Origin: Ascidia mentula
Taxonomy: Eukaryota > Chordata > Ascidiacea > Phlebobranchia > Ascidiidae
Length of the DNA: 64,000 nucleotides
Direction: 5' to 3'
Assembly (NCBI GenBank): GCA_947561715.1
Contig: OX387200.1
Coordinates: 10,294,501 to 10,358,500, forward strand
In this document: positions 10,876 to 21,617 of the stretch, in pieces
How positions within the stretch are numbered: the first letter of the stretch is position 1
Layout of the letters: every line of letters begins with the position of its first letter
The notes under the pieces: generated by a model
What the model was told of the DNA's origin: nothing
What the model saw: only the letters and a program-made list of their open reading frames with translations
The model's database searches: none
Program-made: the position numbers and the translations under genes

Positions 10876-10948
10876 GGCCAGTACGGGGCTCGAACCCGCG
10901 ACATTTGCGTTATTAGCACAACGCTCTAACCAACTGAGCTAACCGGCC
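10876..10948 (-). tRNA. tRNA-Ile(AAU), unit 11
   Basis: Intact cloverleaf. Confidence 0.95.
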
Positions 10949-11189
10949 GCACGTAAAGCCATCTTCTATTTGAGATTGCATTCAGAGAATATATGTGAAG
11001 AGGTTACTTCTTGAGGAGTGTTATCTTTTCTGAAATAAAATTAATCCCTTTGAAACTGTTTTTCCAACCGCGTGTTCCCTCTTTGATGTGGCAAGGAAGT
11101 TGCGATGGGTGAAGAAGACAAACAGGCTGAAATCACTGTATCTTCGATATTAAAACAGCATTGAATCCAACAAAACAAACTTCAAATTT

Positions 11190-11259
11190 GCATTGGCCGG
11201 GAATCGAACCCGGGCCTCCCGCGTGGCAGGCGAGAATTCTACCACTGAACCACCAATGC
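11190..11259 (-). tRNA. tRNA-Gly(GCC), unit 11
   Basis: Intact cloverleaf. Confidence 0.95.
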
Positions 11260-11265
11260 TAAGCT

Positions 11266-11336
11266 TCCCAAACCGGGAATCGAACCCGGGCCGCCCGGGT
11301 GAAAGCCAGGAATCCTGACCACTAGACCATTTGGGA
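11266..11336 (-). tRNA. tRNA-Glu(UUC), unit 11
   Basis: Anticodon-stem A-to-G gives a U-G wobble. Confidence 0.9.
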
Positions 11337-11883
11337 GGGCCTGATAAGATCATAGCAGTATTGATCAATATCCTAGTTTAGCCTAGCAAAAACCAATCTG
11401 GTCCGTGTTCTTGTGCGACAGAAAAGGTGCAGATGCTGGATAGAAATCGTCCGACTCAAATTTCGGTTGAAGGAACTTCATCGGATATTTCTCATTTTCA
11501 CATTTGACAGCGATGAAATGCTCTTTTCGACTTGTTTCATATGCTACTAAGAGCACAGGTGGCAATGGTCGAGGCGCTTGGATTCACCATCAATTCCTAT
11601 AAAATTATTGCAAAAAAAGTATTTGTGAGTTTTTCTTCTTACTTGTTGTGGTTCACATAAAAAAGATCCTCCACAATTGCGACACAGCTATAGATTCGAT
11701 TTGTAATCGTTCTCTTTTCATTGGGTATACAAAAAATCTAAGAAGGTCTCGATCAAACAAAACCTACTATGGTATGTCGTCACATTCGATGTCGACATTT
11801 CCAGCATCGTTTGTCAAACAAAACATGGGGAATCTATAGTCGCTGGCACAATATTATTTTCGCTCTAAAAAAAGCTTGGAAAT

Positions 11884-11955
11884 GCCTCGACCCGGGATTG
11901 AACCAGGGACCTTTAGATCTTCAGTCTAACGCTCTCCCAACTGAGCTATCGAGGC
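11884..11955 (-). tRNA. tRNA-Phe(GAA), unit 11
   Basis: Reference form. Confidence 0.95.
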
Positions 11956-11963
11956 GCATCGGT

Positions 11964-12036
11964 GGCCAGTACGGGGCTCGAACCCGCGACATTTGCGTTA
12001 TTAGCACAACGCTCTAACCAACTGAGCTAACCGGCC
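11964..12036 (-). tRNA. tRNA-Ile(AAU), unit 12
   Basis: Intact cloverleaf. Confidence 0.95.
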
Positions 12037-12277
12037 GCACGTAAAGCCATCTTCTATTTGAGATTGCATTCAGAGAATATATGTGAAGAGGTTACTTCTT
12101 GAGGAGTGTTATCTTTTCTGAAATAAAATTAATCCCTTTGAAACTGTTTTTCCAACCGCGTGTTCCCTCTTTGATGTGGCAAGGAAGTTGCGATGGGTGA
12201 AGAAGACAAACAGGCTGAAATCACTGTATCTTCGATATTAAAACAGCATTGAATCCAACAAAACAAACTTCAAATTT

Positions 12278-12347
12278 GCATTGGCCGGGAATCGAACCCG
12301 GGCCTCCCGCGTGGCAGGCGAGAATTCTACCACTGAACCACCAATGC
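12278..12347 (-). tRNA. tRNA-Gly(GCC), unit 12
   Basis: Intact cloverleaf. Confidence 0.95.
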
Positions 12348-12353
12348 TAAGCT

Positions 12354-12424
12354 TCCCAAACCGGGAATCGAACCCGGGCCGCCTGGGTGAAAGCCAGGAA
12401 TCCTGACCACTAGACCATTTGGGA
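12354..12424 (-). tRNA. tRNA-Glu(UUC), unit 12
   Basis: Intact cloverleaf. Confidence 0.95.
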
Positions 12425-12971
12425 GGGCCTCAAAAGATCATAGCAGTATTGATCAATATCCTAGTTTAGCCTAGCAAAAACCAATCTGGTCCGTGTTCTT
12501 GTGCGACAGAAAAGGTACAGATGCTGGATAGAAATCGTCCGACTCCAATTTCGGTTGAAGGAACTTCATCGGATATTTCTCATTTTCACATTTGACAGCG
12601 ATGAAATGCTCTTTTCGACTTGTTTCATATGCTACTAAGAGCACAGGTGGCAATGGTCGAGGCGCTTGGATTCACCATCAATTCCTATAAAATTATTGCA
12701 AAAAAAGTATTTGTGAGTTTTTCTTCTTACTTGTTGTGGTTCACATAAAAAAGATCCTCCACAATTGCGACACAGCTATAGATTCGATTTGTAATCGTTC
12801 TCTTTTCATTGGGTATACAAAAAATCTAAGAAGGTCTCGATCAAACAAAACCTACTATGGTATGTCGTCACATTCGATGTCGACATTTCCAGCATCGTTT
12901 GTCAAACAAAACATGGGGAATCTATAGTCGCTGGCACAATATAATTTTCGCTCTAAAAAAAGCTTGGAAAT

Positions 12972-13043
12972 GCCTCGTCCCGGGATTGAACCAGGGACCT
13001 TTAGATCTTCAGTCTAACGCTCTCCCAACTGAGCTATCGAGGC
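12972..13043 (-). tRNA. tRNA-Phe(GAA), unit 12
   Basis: Innermost acceptor pair lost (+ strand gcctcgt); otherwise reference form. Confidence 0.88.
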
Positions 13044-13051
13044 GCATCGGT

Positions 13052-13124
13052 GGCCAGTACGGGGCTCGAACCCGCGACATTTGCGTTATTAGCACAACGC
13101 TCTAACCAACTGAGCTAACCGGCC
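13052..13124 (-). tRNA. tRNA-Ile(AAU), unit 13
   Basis: Intact cloverleaf. Confidence 0.95.
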
Positions 13125-13365
13125 GCACGTAAAGCCATCTTCTATTTGAGATTGCATTCAGAGAATATATGTGAAGAGGTTACTTCTTGAGGAGTGTTAT
13201 CTTTTCTGAAACAAAATTAATCCCTTTGAAACTGTTTTTCCAACCGCGTGTTCCCTCTTTGAAGTGGCAAGGAAGTTGCAATGGGTGAAGAAGACAAACA
13301 GACTGAAATCACTGTATCTTCGATATTAAAACAGCATTGAATCCAACAAAACAAACTTCAAATTT

Positions 13366-13435
13366 GCATTGGCCGGGAATCGAACCCGGGCCTCCCGCGT
13401 GGCAGGCGAGAATTCTACCACTGAACCACCAATCC
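13366..13435 (-). tRNA. tRNA-Gly(GCC), unit 13
   Basis: Acceptor base 2 changed from C to G, one mismatch. Confidence 0.87.
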
Positions 13436-13441
13436 TAAGCT

Positions 13442-13512
13442 TCCCAAACCGGGAATCGAACCCGGGCCGCCTGGGTGAAAGCCAGGAATCCTGACCACTA
13501 GACCATTTGGGA
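13442..13512 (-). tRNA. tRNA-Glu(UUC), unit 13
   Basis: Intact cloverleaf. Confidence 0.95.
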
Positions 13513-14059
13513 GGGCCTCAAAAGATCATAGCAGTATTGATCAATATCCTAGTTTAGCCTAGCAAAAACCAATCTGGTCCGTGTTCTTGTGCGACAGAAA
13601 AGGTGCAGATGCTGGATAGAAATCGTCCGACTCAAATTTCGGTTGAAGGAACTTCATCGGATATTTCTCATTTTCACATTTGACAGCGATGAAATGCTCT
13701 TTTCGACTTGTTTCATATGCTACTAAGAGCACAGGTGGCAATGGTCGAGGCGCTTGGATTCACCATCAATTCCTATAAAATTATTGCAAAAAAAGTATTT
13801 GTGAGTTTTTCTTCTTACTTGTTGTGGTTCACATAAAAAAGATCCTCCACAATTGCGACACAGCTATAGATTCGATTTGTAATCGTTCTCTTTTCATTGG
13901 GTATACAAAAAATCTAAGAAGGTCTCGATCAAACAAAACCTACTATGGTATGTCGTCACATTCGATGTCGACATTTCCAGCATCGTTTGTCAAACAAAAC
14001 ATGGGGAATCTATAGTCGCTGGCACAATATTATTTTCGCTCTAAAAAAAGCTTGGAAAT

Positions 14060-14131
14060 GCCTCGACCCGGGATTGAACCAGGGACCTTTAGATCTTCAG
14101 TCTAACGCTCTCCCAACTGAGCTATCGAGGC
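14060..14131 (-). tRNA. tRNA-Phe(GAA), unit 13
   Basis: Reference form. Confidence 0.95.
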
Positions 14132-14139
14132 GCATCGGT

Positions 14140-14212
14140 GGCCAGTACGGGGCTCGAACCCGCGACATTTGCGTTATTAGCACAACGCTCTAACCAACTG
14201 AGCTAACCGGCC
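14140..14212 (-). tRNA. tRNA-Ile(AAU), unit 14
   Basis: Intact cloverleaf. Confidence 0.95.
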
Positions 14213-14453
14213 GCACGTAAAGCCATCTTCTATTTGAGATTGCATTCAGAGAATATATGTGAAGAGGTTACTTCTTGAGGAGTGTTATCTTTTCTGAAAT
14301 CAAATTAATCCCTTTGAAACTGTTTTTCCAACCGCGTGTTTCCTCTTTGAAGTGGCAAGGAAGTTGCAATGGGTGAAGAAGACAAACAGGCTGAAATCAC
14401 TGTATCTTCGATATTAAAACAGCATTGAATCCAACAAAACAAACTTCAAATTT

Positions 14454-14523
14454 GCATTGGCCGGGAATCGAACCCGGGCCTCCCGCGTGGCAGGCGAGAA
14501 TTCTACCACTGAACCACCAATGC
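14454..14523 (-). tRNA. tRNA-Gly(GCC), unit 14
   Basis: Intact cloverleaf. Confidence 0.95.
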
Positions 14524-14529
14524 TAAGCT

Positions 14530-14600
14530 TCCCAAACCGGAAATCGAACCCGGGCCGCCTGGGTGAAAGCCAGGAATTCTGACCACTAGACCATTTGGGA
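14530..14600 (-). tRNA. tRNA-Glu(UUC), unit 14
   Basis: Two substitutions (T stem, and the D/anticodon junction); anticodon kept. Confidence 0.85.
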
Positions 14601-15147
14601 GGGCCTGAAAAGATCATAGCAGTATTGATCAATATCCTAGTTTAGCCTAGCAAAAACCAATCTGGTCCGTGTTCTTGTGCGACAGAAAAGGTGCAGATGC
14701 TGGATAGAAATCTTCCGACTCCAATTTCGGTTGAAGGAACTTCATCGGATATTTCTCATTTTCACATTTGACAGCGATGAAATGCTCTTTTCGACTTGTT
14801 TCATATGCTACTAAGAGCACAGGTGGCAATGGTCGAGGCGCTTGGATTCACCATCAATTCCCATAAAATTATTGCAAAAAAAGTATTTGTGAGTTTTTCT
14901 TCTTACTTGTTGTGGTTCACATAAAAAAGATCCTCCACAATTGCGACACAGCTATAGATTCGATTTGTAATCGTTCTCTTTTCGTTGGGTATACAAAAAA
15001 TCTAAGAAGGTCTCGATCAAACAAAACCTACTATGGTATGTCGTCACATTCGATGTCGACATTTCCAGCATCGTTTGTCAAACAAAACATGGGGAATCTA
15101 TAGTCGCTGGCACAATATTATTTTCGCTCTAAAAAAAGCTTGGAAAT

Positions 15148-15219
15148 GCCTCGACCCGGGATTGAACCAGGGACCTTTAGATCTTCAGTCTAACGCTCTC
15201 CCAACTGAGCTATCGAGGC
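15148..15219 (-). tRNA. tRNA-Phe(GAA), unit 14
   Basis: Reference form. Confidence 0.95.
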
Positions 15220-15227
15220 GCATCGGT

Positions 15228-15300
15228 GGCTAGTACAGGGCTCGAACCCGCGACATTTGCGTTATTAGCACAACGCTCTAACCAACTGAGCTAACCGGCC
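15228..15300 (-). tRNA. tRNA-Ile(AAU), unit 15
   Basis: Acceptor mismatch at pair 4 and one T-stem change. Confidence 0.82.
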
Positions 15301-15541
15301 GCACGTAAAGCCATCTTCTATTTGAGATTGCATTCAGAGAATATATGTGAAGAGGTTACTTCTTGAGGAGTGTTATCTTTTCTGAAATAATATTAATCCC
15401 TTTGAAACTGTTTTTCCAACCGCGTGTTCCCTATTTGAAGTTGCAAGGAAGTTGCAATGGGTGAAGAAGACAAACAGGCTGAAATCACTGTATCTTCGAT
15501 ATTAAAACAGCATTGAATCCAACAAAACAAACTTCAAATTT

Positions 15542-15611
15542 GCATTGGCCGGGAATCGAACCCGGGCCTCCCGCGTGGCAGGCGAGAATTCTACCACTGA
15601 ACCACCAATGC
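15542..15611 (-). tRNA. tRNA-Gly(GCC), unit 15
   Basis: Intact cloverleaf. Confidence 0.95.
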
Positions 15612-15617
15612 TAAGCT

Positions 15618-15688
15618 TCCCAAACCGGGAATCGAACCCGGGCCGCCTGGGTGAAAGCCAGGAATCCTGACCACTAGACCATTTGGGA
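15618..15688 (-). tRNA. tRNA-Glu(UUC), unit 15
   Basis: Intact cloverleaf. Confidence 0.95.
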
Positions 15689-16235
15689 GGGCCTCAAAAG
15701 ATCATAGCAGTATTGATCAATATCCTAGTTTAGCCTAGCAAAAACCAATCTGGTCAGTGTTCTTGTGCCACAGAAAAGGTGCAGATGCTGGATAGAAATC
15801 GTCCGACTCCAATTTCGGTTGAAGGAACTTCATCGGATAATTCTCATTTTCACATTTGACAGCGATGAAATGCTCTTTTCGACTTGTTTCATATGCTACT
15901 AAGAGCACAGGTGGCAATGGTCGAGGCGCTTGGATTCACCATCAATTCCTATAAAATTATTGCAAAAAAAGTATTTGTGAGTTTTTCTTCTTACTTGTTG
16001 TGGTTCACATAAAAAAGATCCTCCACAATTGCGACACAGCTATAGATTCGATTTGTAATCGTTCTCTTTTCATTGGGTATACAAAAAATCTAAGAAGGTC
16101 TCGATCAAACAAAACCTACTATGGTATGTCGTCACATTCGATGTCGACATTTCCAGCATCGTTTGTCAAACAAAACATGGGGAATCTATAGTCGCTGGCA
16201 CAATATTATTTTCGCTCTAAAAAAAGCTTGGAAAT

Positions 16236-16307
16236 GCCTCGACCCGGGATTGAACCAGAGACCTTTAGATCTTCAGTCTAACGCTCTCCCAACTGAGCTA
16301 TCGAGGC
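16236..16307 (-). tRNA. tRNA-Phe(GAA), unit 15
   Basis: T-stem wobble change only. Confidence 0.9.
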
Positions 16308-16315
16308 GCATCGGT

Positions 16316-16388
16316 GGCCAGTATGGGGCTCGAACCCGCGACATTTGCGTTATTAGCACAACGCTCTAACCAACTGAGCTAACCGGCC
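16316..16388 (-). tRNA. tRNA-Ile(AAU), unit 16
   Basis: One T-stem substitution on the 3' strand. Confidence 0.88.
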
Positions 16389-16629
16389 GCACGTAAAACC
16401 ATCTTCTATTTGAGATTGCATTCAGAGAATATATGTGAAGAGGTTACTTCTTGAGGAGTGTTATCTTTTCTGAAACAAAATTAATCCCTTTGAAACTGTT
16501 TTTCCAACCGCGTGTTCCCTCTTTGAAGTGGCAAGGAAGTTGCAATGGGTGAAGAAGACAAACAGGCTGAAATCACTGTATCTTCGATATTAAAACAGCA
16601 TTGAATTCAACAAAACAAACTTCAAATTT

Positions 16630-16699
16630 GCATTGGTCGGGAATCGAACCCGGGCCTCCCGCGTGGCAGGCGAGAATTCTACCACTGAACCACCAATGC
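16630..16699 (-). tRNA. tRNA-Gly(GCC), unit 16
   Basis: Same T-stem mismatch as unit 4. Confidence 0.87.
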
Positions 16700-16705
16700 T
16701 AAGCT

Positions 16706-16776
16706 TCCCAAATCGTGAATCGAACCCGGGCCGCCTGGGTGAAAGCCAGGAATCCTGACCACTAGACCATTTGGGA
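16706..16776 (-). tRNA. tRNA-Glu(UUC), unit 16, damaged T stem
   Basis: Two T-stem/B-box-flank changes (CCCGG strand reads CACGA); probably weak or inactive. Confidence 0.65.
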
Positions 16777-17324
16777 GGGCCTCAAAAGATCATAGCAGTA
16801 TTGATCAATATCCTAGTTTAGCCTAGCAAAAACCAATCTGGTCCGTGTTCTTGTGCGACAGAAAAGGTGCAGATGCTGGATAGAAATCGTCCGACTCCAA
16901 TTTCGGTTGAAGGAACTTCATTGGATATTTCTCATTTTCACATTTGACAGCGATGAAATGCTCTTTTCGACTTGTTTCATATGCTACTAAGAGCACAGGT
17001 GGCAATAGTCGAGGCGCTTGGATTCACCATCAATTCCTATAAAATTATTGCATAAAAAGTATTTGTGAGTTTTTCTTCTTACTTGTTGTGGTTCACATAA
17101 AAAAGATCCTCCACAATTGCGACACAGCTATAGATTCGATTTGCATTTGTTCTCTTTTCATTGGGTATACAAAAAATCTAAGAAGGTCTCGATCAAACAA
17201 AACCTACTATGGTATGTCGTCACATTCGATGTCGACATTTCCAGCATCGTTTGTCAAACAAAACATGGGGAATCTATAGCCGCTTGCACAATATTATTTT
17301 CCCTAAAAAAAAAGGCTTGGAACT

Positions 17325-17394
17325 GCCTCGACCCCGGATTGAACCAGCGACCTTTAGATCTTCAGTCTAACGCTCCCAATTGAGCTATCGAGGC
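17325..17394 (-). pseudogene. tRNA-Phe, unit 16, D-arm deletion
   Basis: Two bases are missing just after the D stem and several stem changes are present. The most decayed Phe copy, at the array edge. Confidence 0.7.
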
Positions 17395-17402
17395 GCGTCG
17401 GT

Positions 17403-17475
17403 GGCCAGTACGGGGCTCGAACCCGCGACATTTGCGTTATTAGCACAACGCTCTAACCAACTGAGCTAACCGGCC
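17403..17475 (-). tRNA. tRNA-Ile(AAU), unit 17 (array end)
   Basis: Intact cloverleaf. The unit is cut off about 190 bp later; no Gly or Glu follows. Confidence 0.93.
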
Positions 17476-17668
17476 GCACGTAAAGCCATCTTCTATTTGA
17501 GATTGCATTCAGAGAATATATGTGAAGAGGTTACTTCTTGAGGAGTGTTATCTTTTCTGAAATAGAATTAATCCCTTTGAAACTGTTTTTCCAACCGCGT
17601 GTTCCCTCTTTGAAGTGGTAAGGAAGGTGCAATGAGTGAAGAAGACAAACAGGCTAAAATCACTCTAT

Positions 17669-18503
17669 TTGATGGATTCGCAGCACGGAAGAGCGCTGGA
17701 CGTGTCGCCAACAAAAGAAAAAAACTAACTGTGACTTGTACATAATTGCACACAGAAGTCTAGTGATGCGTTTATTTAACTGCACGGCGACTTGGTCAAG
17801 CACGGTGCAATGGCACAAAGTGTAGGGCATTTCTTCAATGACATACAATAAATCCAAAAAATAAAATCAATACACATCAGATAACTTCACAACGGCTACG
17901 TGCATATTCTATTGAATCATTTCATTTTCGTTAACCTCAGTGAAAAAATTGCGGGGGACAAATTGAGCGTAGACGCTGACGAGGGGCCGGTGGATCCATT
18001 CTTGGTTATATGGCCAGCCCTATGCAATGTATAGGCGTTGCAAGAACTTTTTATTTATTTTTTTAAATATAGCTGTATAGCAGCGAGTGTCAATTGCAAA
18101 CAGACGTTCGCATAAAACATGCGGACTATTTTGCCTAAAATTCCATGAGTTAAATGACCTCGTTCGACCCGTAGTTAAATTTTGACTGCAAACACAAAGT
18201 CTAATTACCCGGTAATGCAGATTAAGGCGCTTCTTTTTTCTGCCCAGAATATCAGGTTTCTGTCCACATATAGGATGTTACTTCAAAGTTCCTTGCTGCG
18301 GTTTTGGAGGTGACTGCACAGGTCAGATATTTGACGTAGAGTGGCGAAGACACGGGGCAGCAACAACACGACAGGAAACATATACACGCGGCGGGAGACT
18401 ATGCTAATTAACTACACTAAAATCTAAGTGTGGTTCAATCGAAGAATGTTGGAATTGGGTACAATTTAAACGCACGCAACGCAAGTATGTCGCCTCACAA
18501 ACT
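17669..18503. other. Intergenic, array edge to GLUT 3' end
   Basis: No convincing exon or RNA gene seen. Short ORFs lack protein-like character. Confidence 0.5.
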
Positions 18504-21500
18504 CTACATAAAATGAGCTTGAATTTCGTCAGCTGTTTTTCCTTTTGTATCAGGCAAGTAAAAAAACTGAAAAAGCAGGAACAAAATTGAAGCTCCGATC
18601 CATATTGTCATTGCGTAATCCCCGAGTCCAGCCTACAAAAACAAGCAAGTTTATATGACTAAGTCATTATTCGCTTGTAATTGTTTGTATTGGATATCCT
18701 TTCCCACTATTTGTGCGAGTTAGCAGATCTCGTATAACTACAGTTTGTTGACTCATGATGGTCTATAGCCAGCATTGCAGGCAAAAAATTACACAATATG
18801 GTGACTTTGTGGTCTGTGTCATTTGGTTAGATATGTAACCAGGTGGAAAACCCCAGAGAGGAACTTAACGGAAAGCTATGAGTATCAGCAAAACATTTCG
18901 TTTTACCACCAAATACGGAGGAATAAATCCAATGGTCCATGATAAGGTCCAAAATGGGATAGATCCGAGTGCTAGTGCTGTTGGACGTGTTGGTTCAGTT
19001 GTTAATTCCCCAAGAAGAACCAAAGTAGCAAGTTGGGTCCCCGCAAAGAAGCTGAATAAAAACAAATCTTCGTATATTTTTTGAACTACGTATCAGTCGT
19101 ATTCACAAAAGTCACATACCCAACTAAATAAATGGCAACAGCGACAATAGCAATGTAGGGCATGACGTCTGGTGCTTTAGCATTTGCTGCTTGACTTATG
19201 GTGAATAGAGTTAGGGCGAATATCATTGTGGATGTTGAGGCTTTGTTTACTCTGAGGCTTCCGAAGCGATCAACCAGTTTAGGCTGAAATGTGTCAAATG
19301 TTGTGGAGGACATGAGGTATTTCAATGATTGTAATTTTATACAAACACATATCACCGGTTGCATAGTGATATTAGTTTCATACATGTTTATGTTGTAAAC
19401 GTATTGATTTTTAAATATATTTTTTTTAAATACTTTTTTTCTAATACAGTATCAACACAATAAAAAATTTCGGAAATCAGAACAAGTCGAGTCAAGAAGA
19501 GCAGCAAAAATCAACTTTCTAAATCCAAGCAATATGTTGCGAACAGCGCAGCTTACTCCAACTAATCCGAACAGAAACTGTATTCCGTAAACTCCAACAC
19601 TGGCGCTGGTTACGTGTTCCGTGGGTATGTTGGCACGAAGAAACAGCTGATCCGTGTAAAATAGCATGTGGTTTATGCCGGTTAACTGAAAACCGACGTA
19701 CACGCCCGTTACTGCTATCAGTTGCCTCCTGCAAATTTGTCATTTACGGTTATTTGGGGTGTAAAGAATTGCGTCAAGTGATCGACATACAAAACATAAA
19801 CATAAGTATTGTTTTAAAGAACATATATCCACTAGAGCAAAAAATATGTTAATGTTAATTACAAATTGACAGGAATAAACAGGAATATTGACTTTGACCT
19901 GATCTTTGTAATGCATTACCTGTATTGCCTTTTTGATAACATTTTTTTGACAGAGACCACTGTCGTGCTTCTGTTGACTTCCGTCACAATTTCGCTCAAT
20001 TCCTTTTTCAAACTAACCTAAAAAAATAAAATACTGCACAAACTGATTTGGAATATAATTAAAGTGCACATGTACGAACCATATTTCCGTTTCTTAATTT
20101 TTTCAAGGATTCAATGGCTTGCTCCATTCTTTCTCCGCGAACAAAATAAAAAGGTGTTTCCGGAATCCAAAGACTCGCTATGAGGAATACAACGGACACA
20201 ATACACACAAAAGAGACAGCGACAGGCCAAAGCTCCGCTGTTCCTAACGTCTAGAAAAACAAACCTAGAGGAACAAAAGTTTCAGTTTTGTTGCATCTTG
20301 TACCTTGGGATGAGCCAAAACTGGTCCACAGAAGAGTCCAAACGCCACAGCAATGGACGCACTGCCTTGCCAAATTCCTTGCTTGCTTTTGCAGCTCAAT
20401 TCGACCATCACCAATGGAATAAGGGCTGTGTTAGTGATACATATTAGTAATTATTTTATTATTTTGTCCTTCTGGCACAATTGAACATATCAATATTACA
20501 ACTTACCGTAGAACATACCAATGGGTATTCCGATTATTAAACGTCCAATAATTATTGCCTCGTATGATCCTGTCAAACCTCCAATCAAAGCAACAGTCAA
20601 GCAGCCAAGTATGTTTAAAACGTGGGACAGTTGGAGAACATGAAGTCTAGACATGAAAGTCAGCATAATTTTCATGGTGCTTCCCCCAATGAATGCTCCC
20701 ACGATCATCATAGAAAGTGTCAGCGAAAGTAAAAGCAGCCAAGTTCCCATTGGCAGAAAAACTCCATTGCGATTCTAAAATAAAATTCAGGGGTAATGAC
20801 TTTTTGTTATCTTGAAAATTACTTTATTCTTGACAGTAAATAGAGTTTAGCTCAATAAAACACAAAATGGGAAAATGTTTAACCTGATACGTTGAATTGT
20901 AAATATCCTGTAATATTGGTATGATTGGCCCCAGAACAGTAAAATGCACACCAATGATGTAGAATGACGTAGATCCGCATATTAGCAATGAAAATGCTCC
21001 TAACCAAGAATTTTCCTGGCAAAACATTAGAAATATACATATACACCACAAAAGCACATTGAAACATTTTTGTTGTGTTTTGAATCTTATTCATGTCAAC
21101 CTCAATCGAATGCTTTTAGGGTATAAATAACCAGCAATGGTGATATATTATAAACATTAAACTTGGCGAGCTGCAGACAGGGTGTGTACACGCACTGTTT
21201 CGTCCTGTAAGGTCTCATCAGTGCAGCTGTTGAAGTGGCACTGTGCTAGCTTCTAAACCAGCAGGCACACTACATTCCACTTTGTGGTATCGTTCCAGTA
21301 GACGTCGATCTGTTGTGTACCCTATACTGAGTACAGATCGAAACAGTGCGTGTATATACACACCCTGTCTGCAGCTCGCCAATATTATGTTTTTTTGCAC
21401 ATATTTAACATTAAACTGCATTGACGAAAACCCAGATACCAAACCAGCATGAAAGTTATTTCTAAATCTAAAACATGTTTTTCATGATAATTTTGTCGAG

Positions 21501-21563
21501 CGTAACTAGTAGTTCTCTTACTGTTATTTCCTGTTGCTCAGATGTATCAGACGTCGTATCCAT
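18504..21563 (-). CDS. GLUT/SLC2A-type facilitative sugar transporter (10 coding exons)
   Basis: Plasma-membrane MFS sugar carrier. Coding exons: 21563-21522, 21015-20884, 20774-20507, 20425-20304, 20250-20080, 20017-19920, 19728-19557, 19283-19120, 19051-18910, 18632-18504. All junctions are GT-AG and phases agree, giving 1,440 nt (479 residues plus stop), a usual GLUT length. The order of family landmarks is right: a TM1 exon; GRLIIGIPIG before TM5; PETPFYF and the A..SLKKLR loop after TM6; QLTGINHMLFYTDQLF in TM7; LVDRFG; GELTTEPTR before TM10/11; and C-terminal LPDTKGKT.DEI. The usual GRR signatures are degenerate (SRLHVLQ and DRFGSLR), so the sugar cannot be predicted. The Met at 21563 is chosen because TM1 follows. 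The exon is open upstream to its acceptor at 21602, so a 5' exon may exist. Possible trans-splice acceptor; not shown. Confidence 0.9.
21153..21163. repeat. Target-site duplication, left (AACATTAAACT)
   Basis: The same 11 bases recur at 21407-21417, bracketing the ribozyme element. Confidence 0.7.
21164..21406 (-). mobile_element. Hammerhead-ribozyme element, copy 1 (243 bp)
   Basis: Bracketed by an 11-bp direct repeat. Both ends carry the same ~40-bp sequence in inverted orientation (GGCGAGCTGCAGACAGG... at left and its complement at right), followed on the right by a short tail ending TTTGCACATAT. Internal sequence aligns with the copy at 41673-42031. The minus strand holds a nearly complete hammerhead (21169-21228). 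The plus-strand end keeps only the GAAAC/stem III/GUC half (near 21323-21370), with the CUGAUGA box reduced to CUGA. It lies upstream of the GLUT first coding exon's acceptor-side intron. No protein is encoded. Confidence 0.75.
21169..21228 (-). ncRNA. Hammerhead ribozyme, type I, copy 1 (one stem II mismatch)
   Basis: On the minus strand: stem I AGCUGCA (21222-21228) pairs with UGCAGCU (21169-21175); CUGAUGA at 21215-21221; stem II 21202-21214 with GACC opposite GGAC (one A-A mismatch); GAAA at 21198-21201; stem III ACAG/CUGU; cleavage triplet GUC at 21176-21178. The stem II mismatch may reduce activity. Confidence 0.75.
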
Positions 21564-21617
21564 TTGGTTTCTTTGCAGTGCAAGACAGGTTGTCAAGAAT
21601 ACCTACAAAGAAAATAC

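Larger units (their letters stand above)
1..17668 (-). repeat. Tandem array of ~1,088 bp four-tRNA unit (16 full units plus a partial one)
   Basis: Unit starts (first base of the Ile gene) fall near 0, 1087, 2175, 3262, 4350, 5438, 6526, 7614, 8702, 9789, 10876, 11964, 13052, 14140, 15228, 16316 and 17403, a period of 1,087-1,088 bp. Each unit holds Ile, Gly, Glu and Phe tRNA genes at offsets +0, +314, +390 and about +1008, all on the minus strand. Spacers are as similar between units as the tRNA genes are, which points to homogenisation by unequal crossing over or conversion. The last full unit (16) is the most diverged, as expected at an array edge. Similarity stops near 17,668, in the spacer past the 17th Ile gene; the array runs off the left edge of the window. 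Short ORFs across the units are tRNA read-through and are not proteins. Confidence 0.97.

Noticed and set aside
1..17668. CRISPR array or satellite DNA
   Set aside because: The repeat unit is a kilobase-scale gene cluster with functional tRNA genes and no unique spacers.
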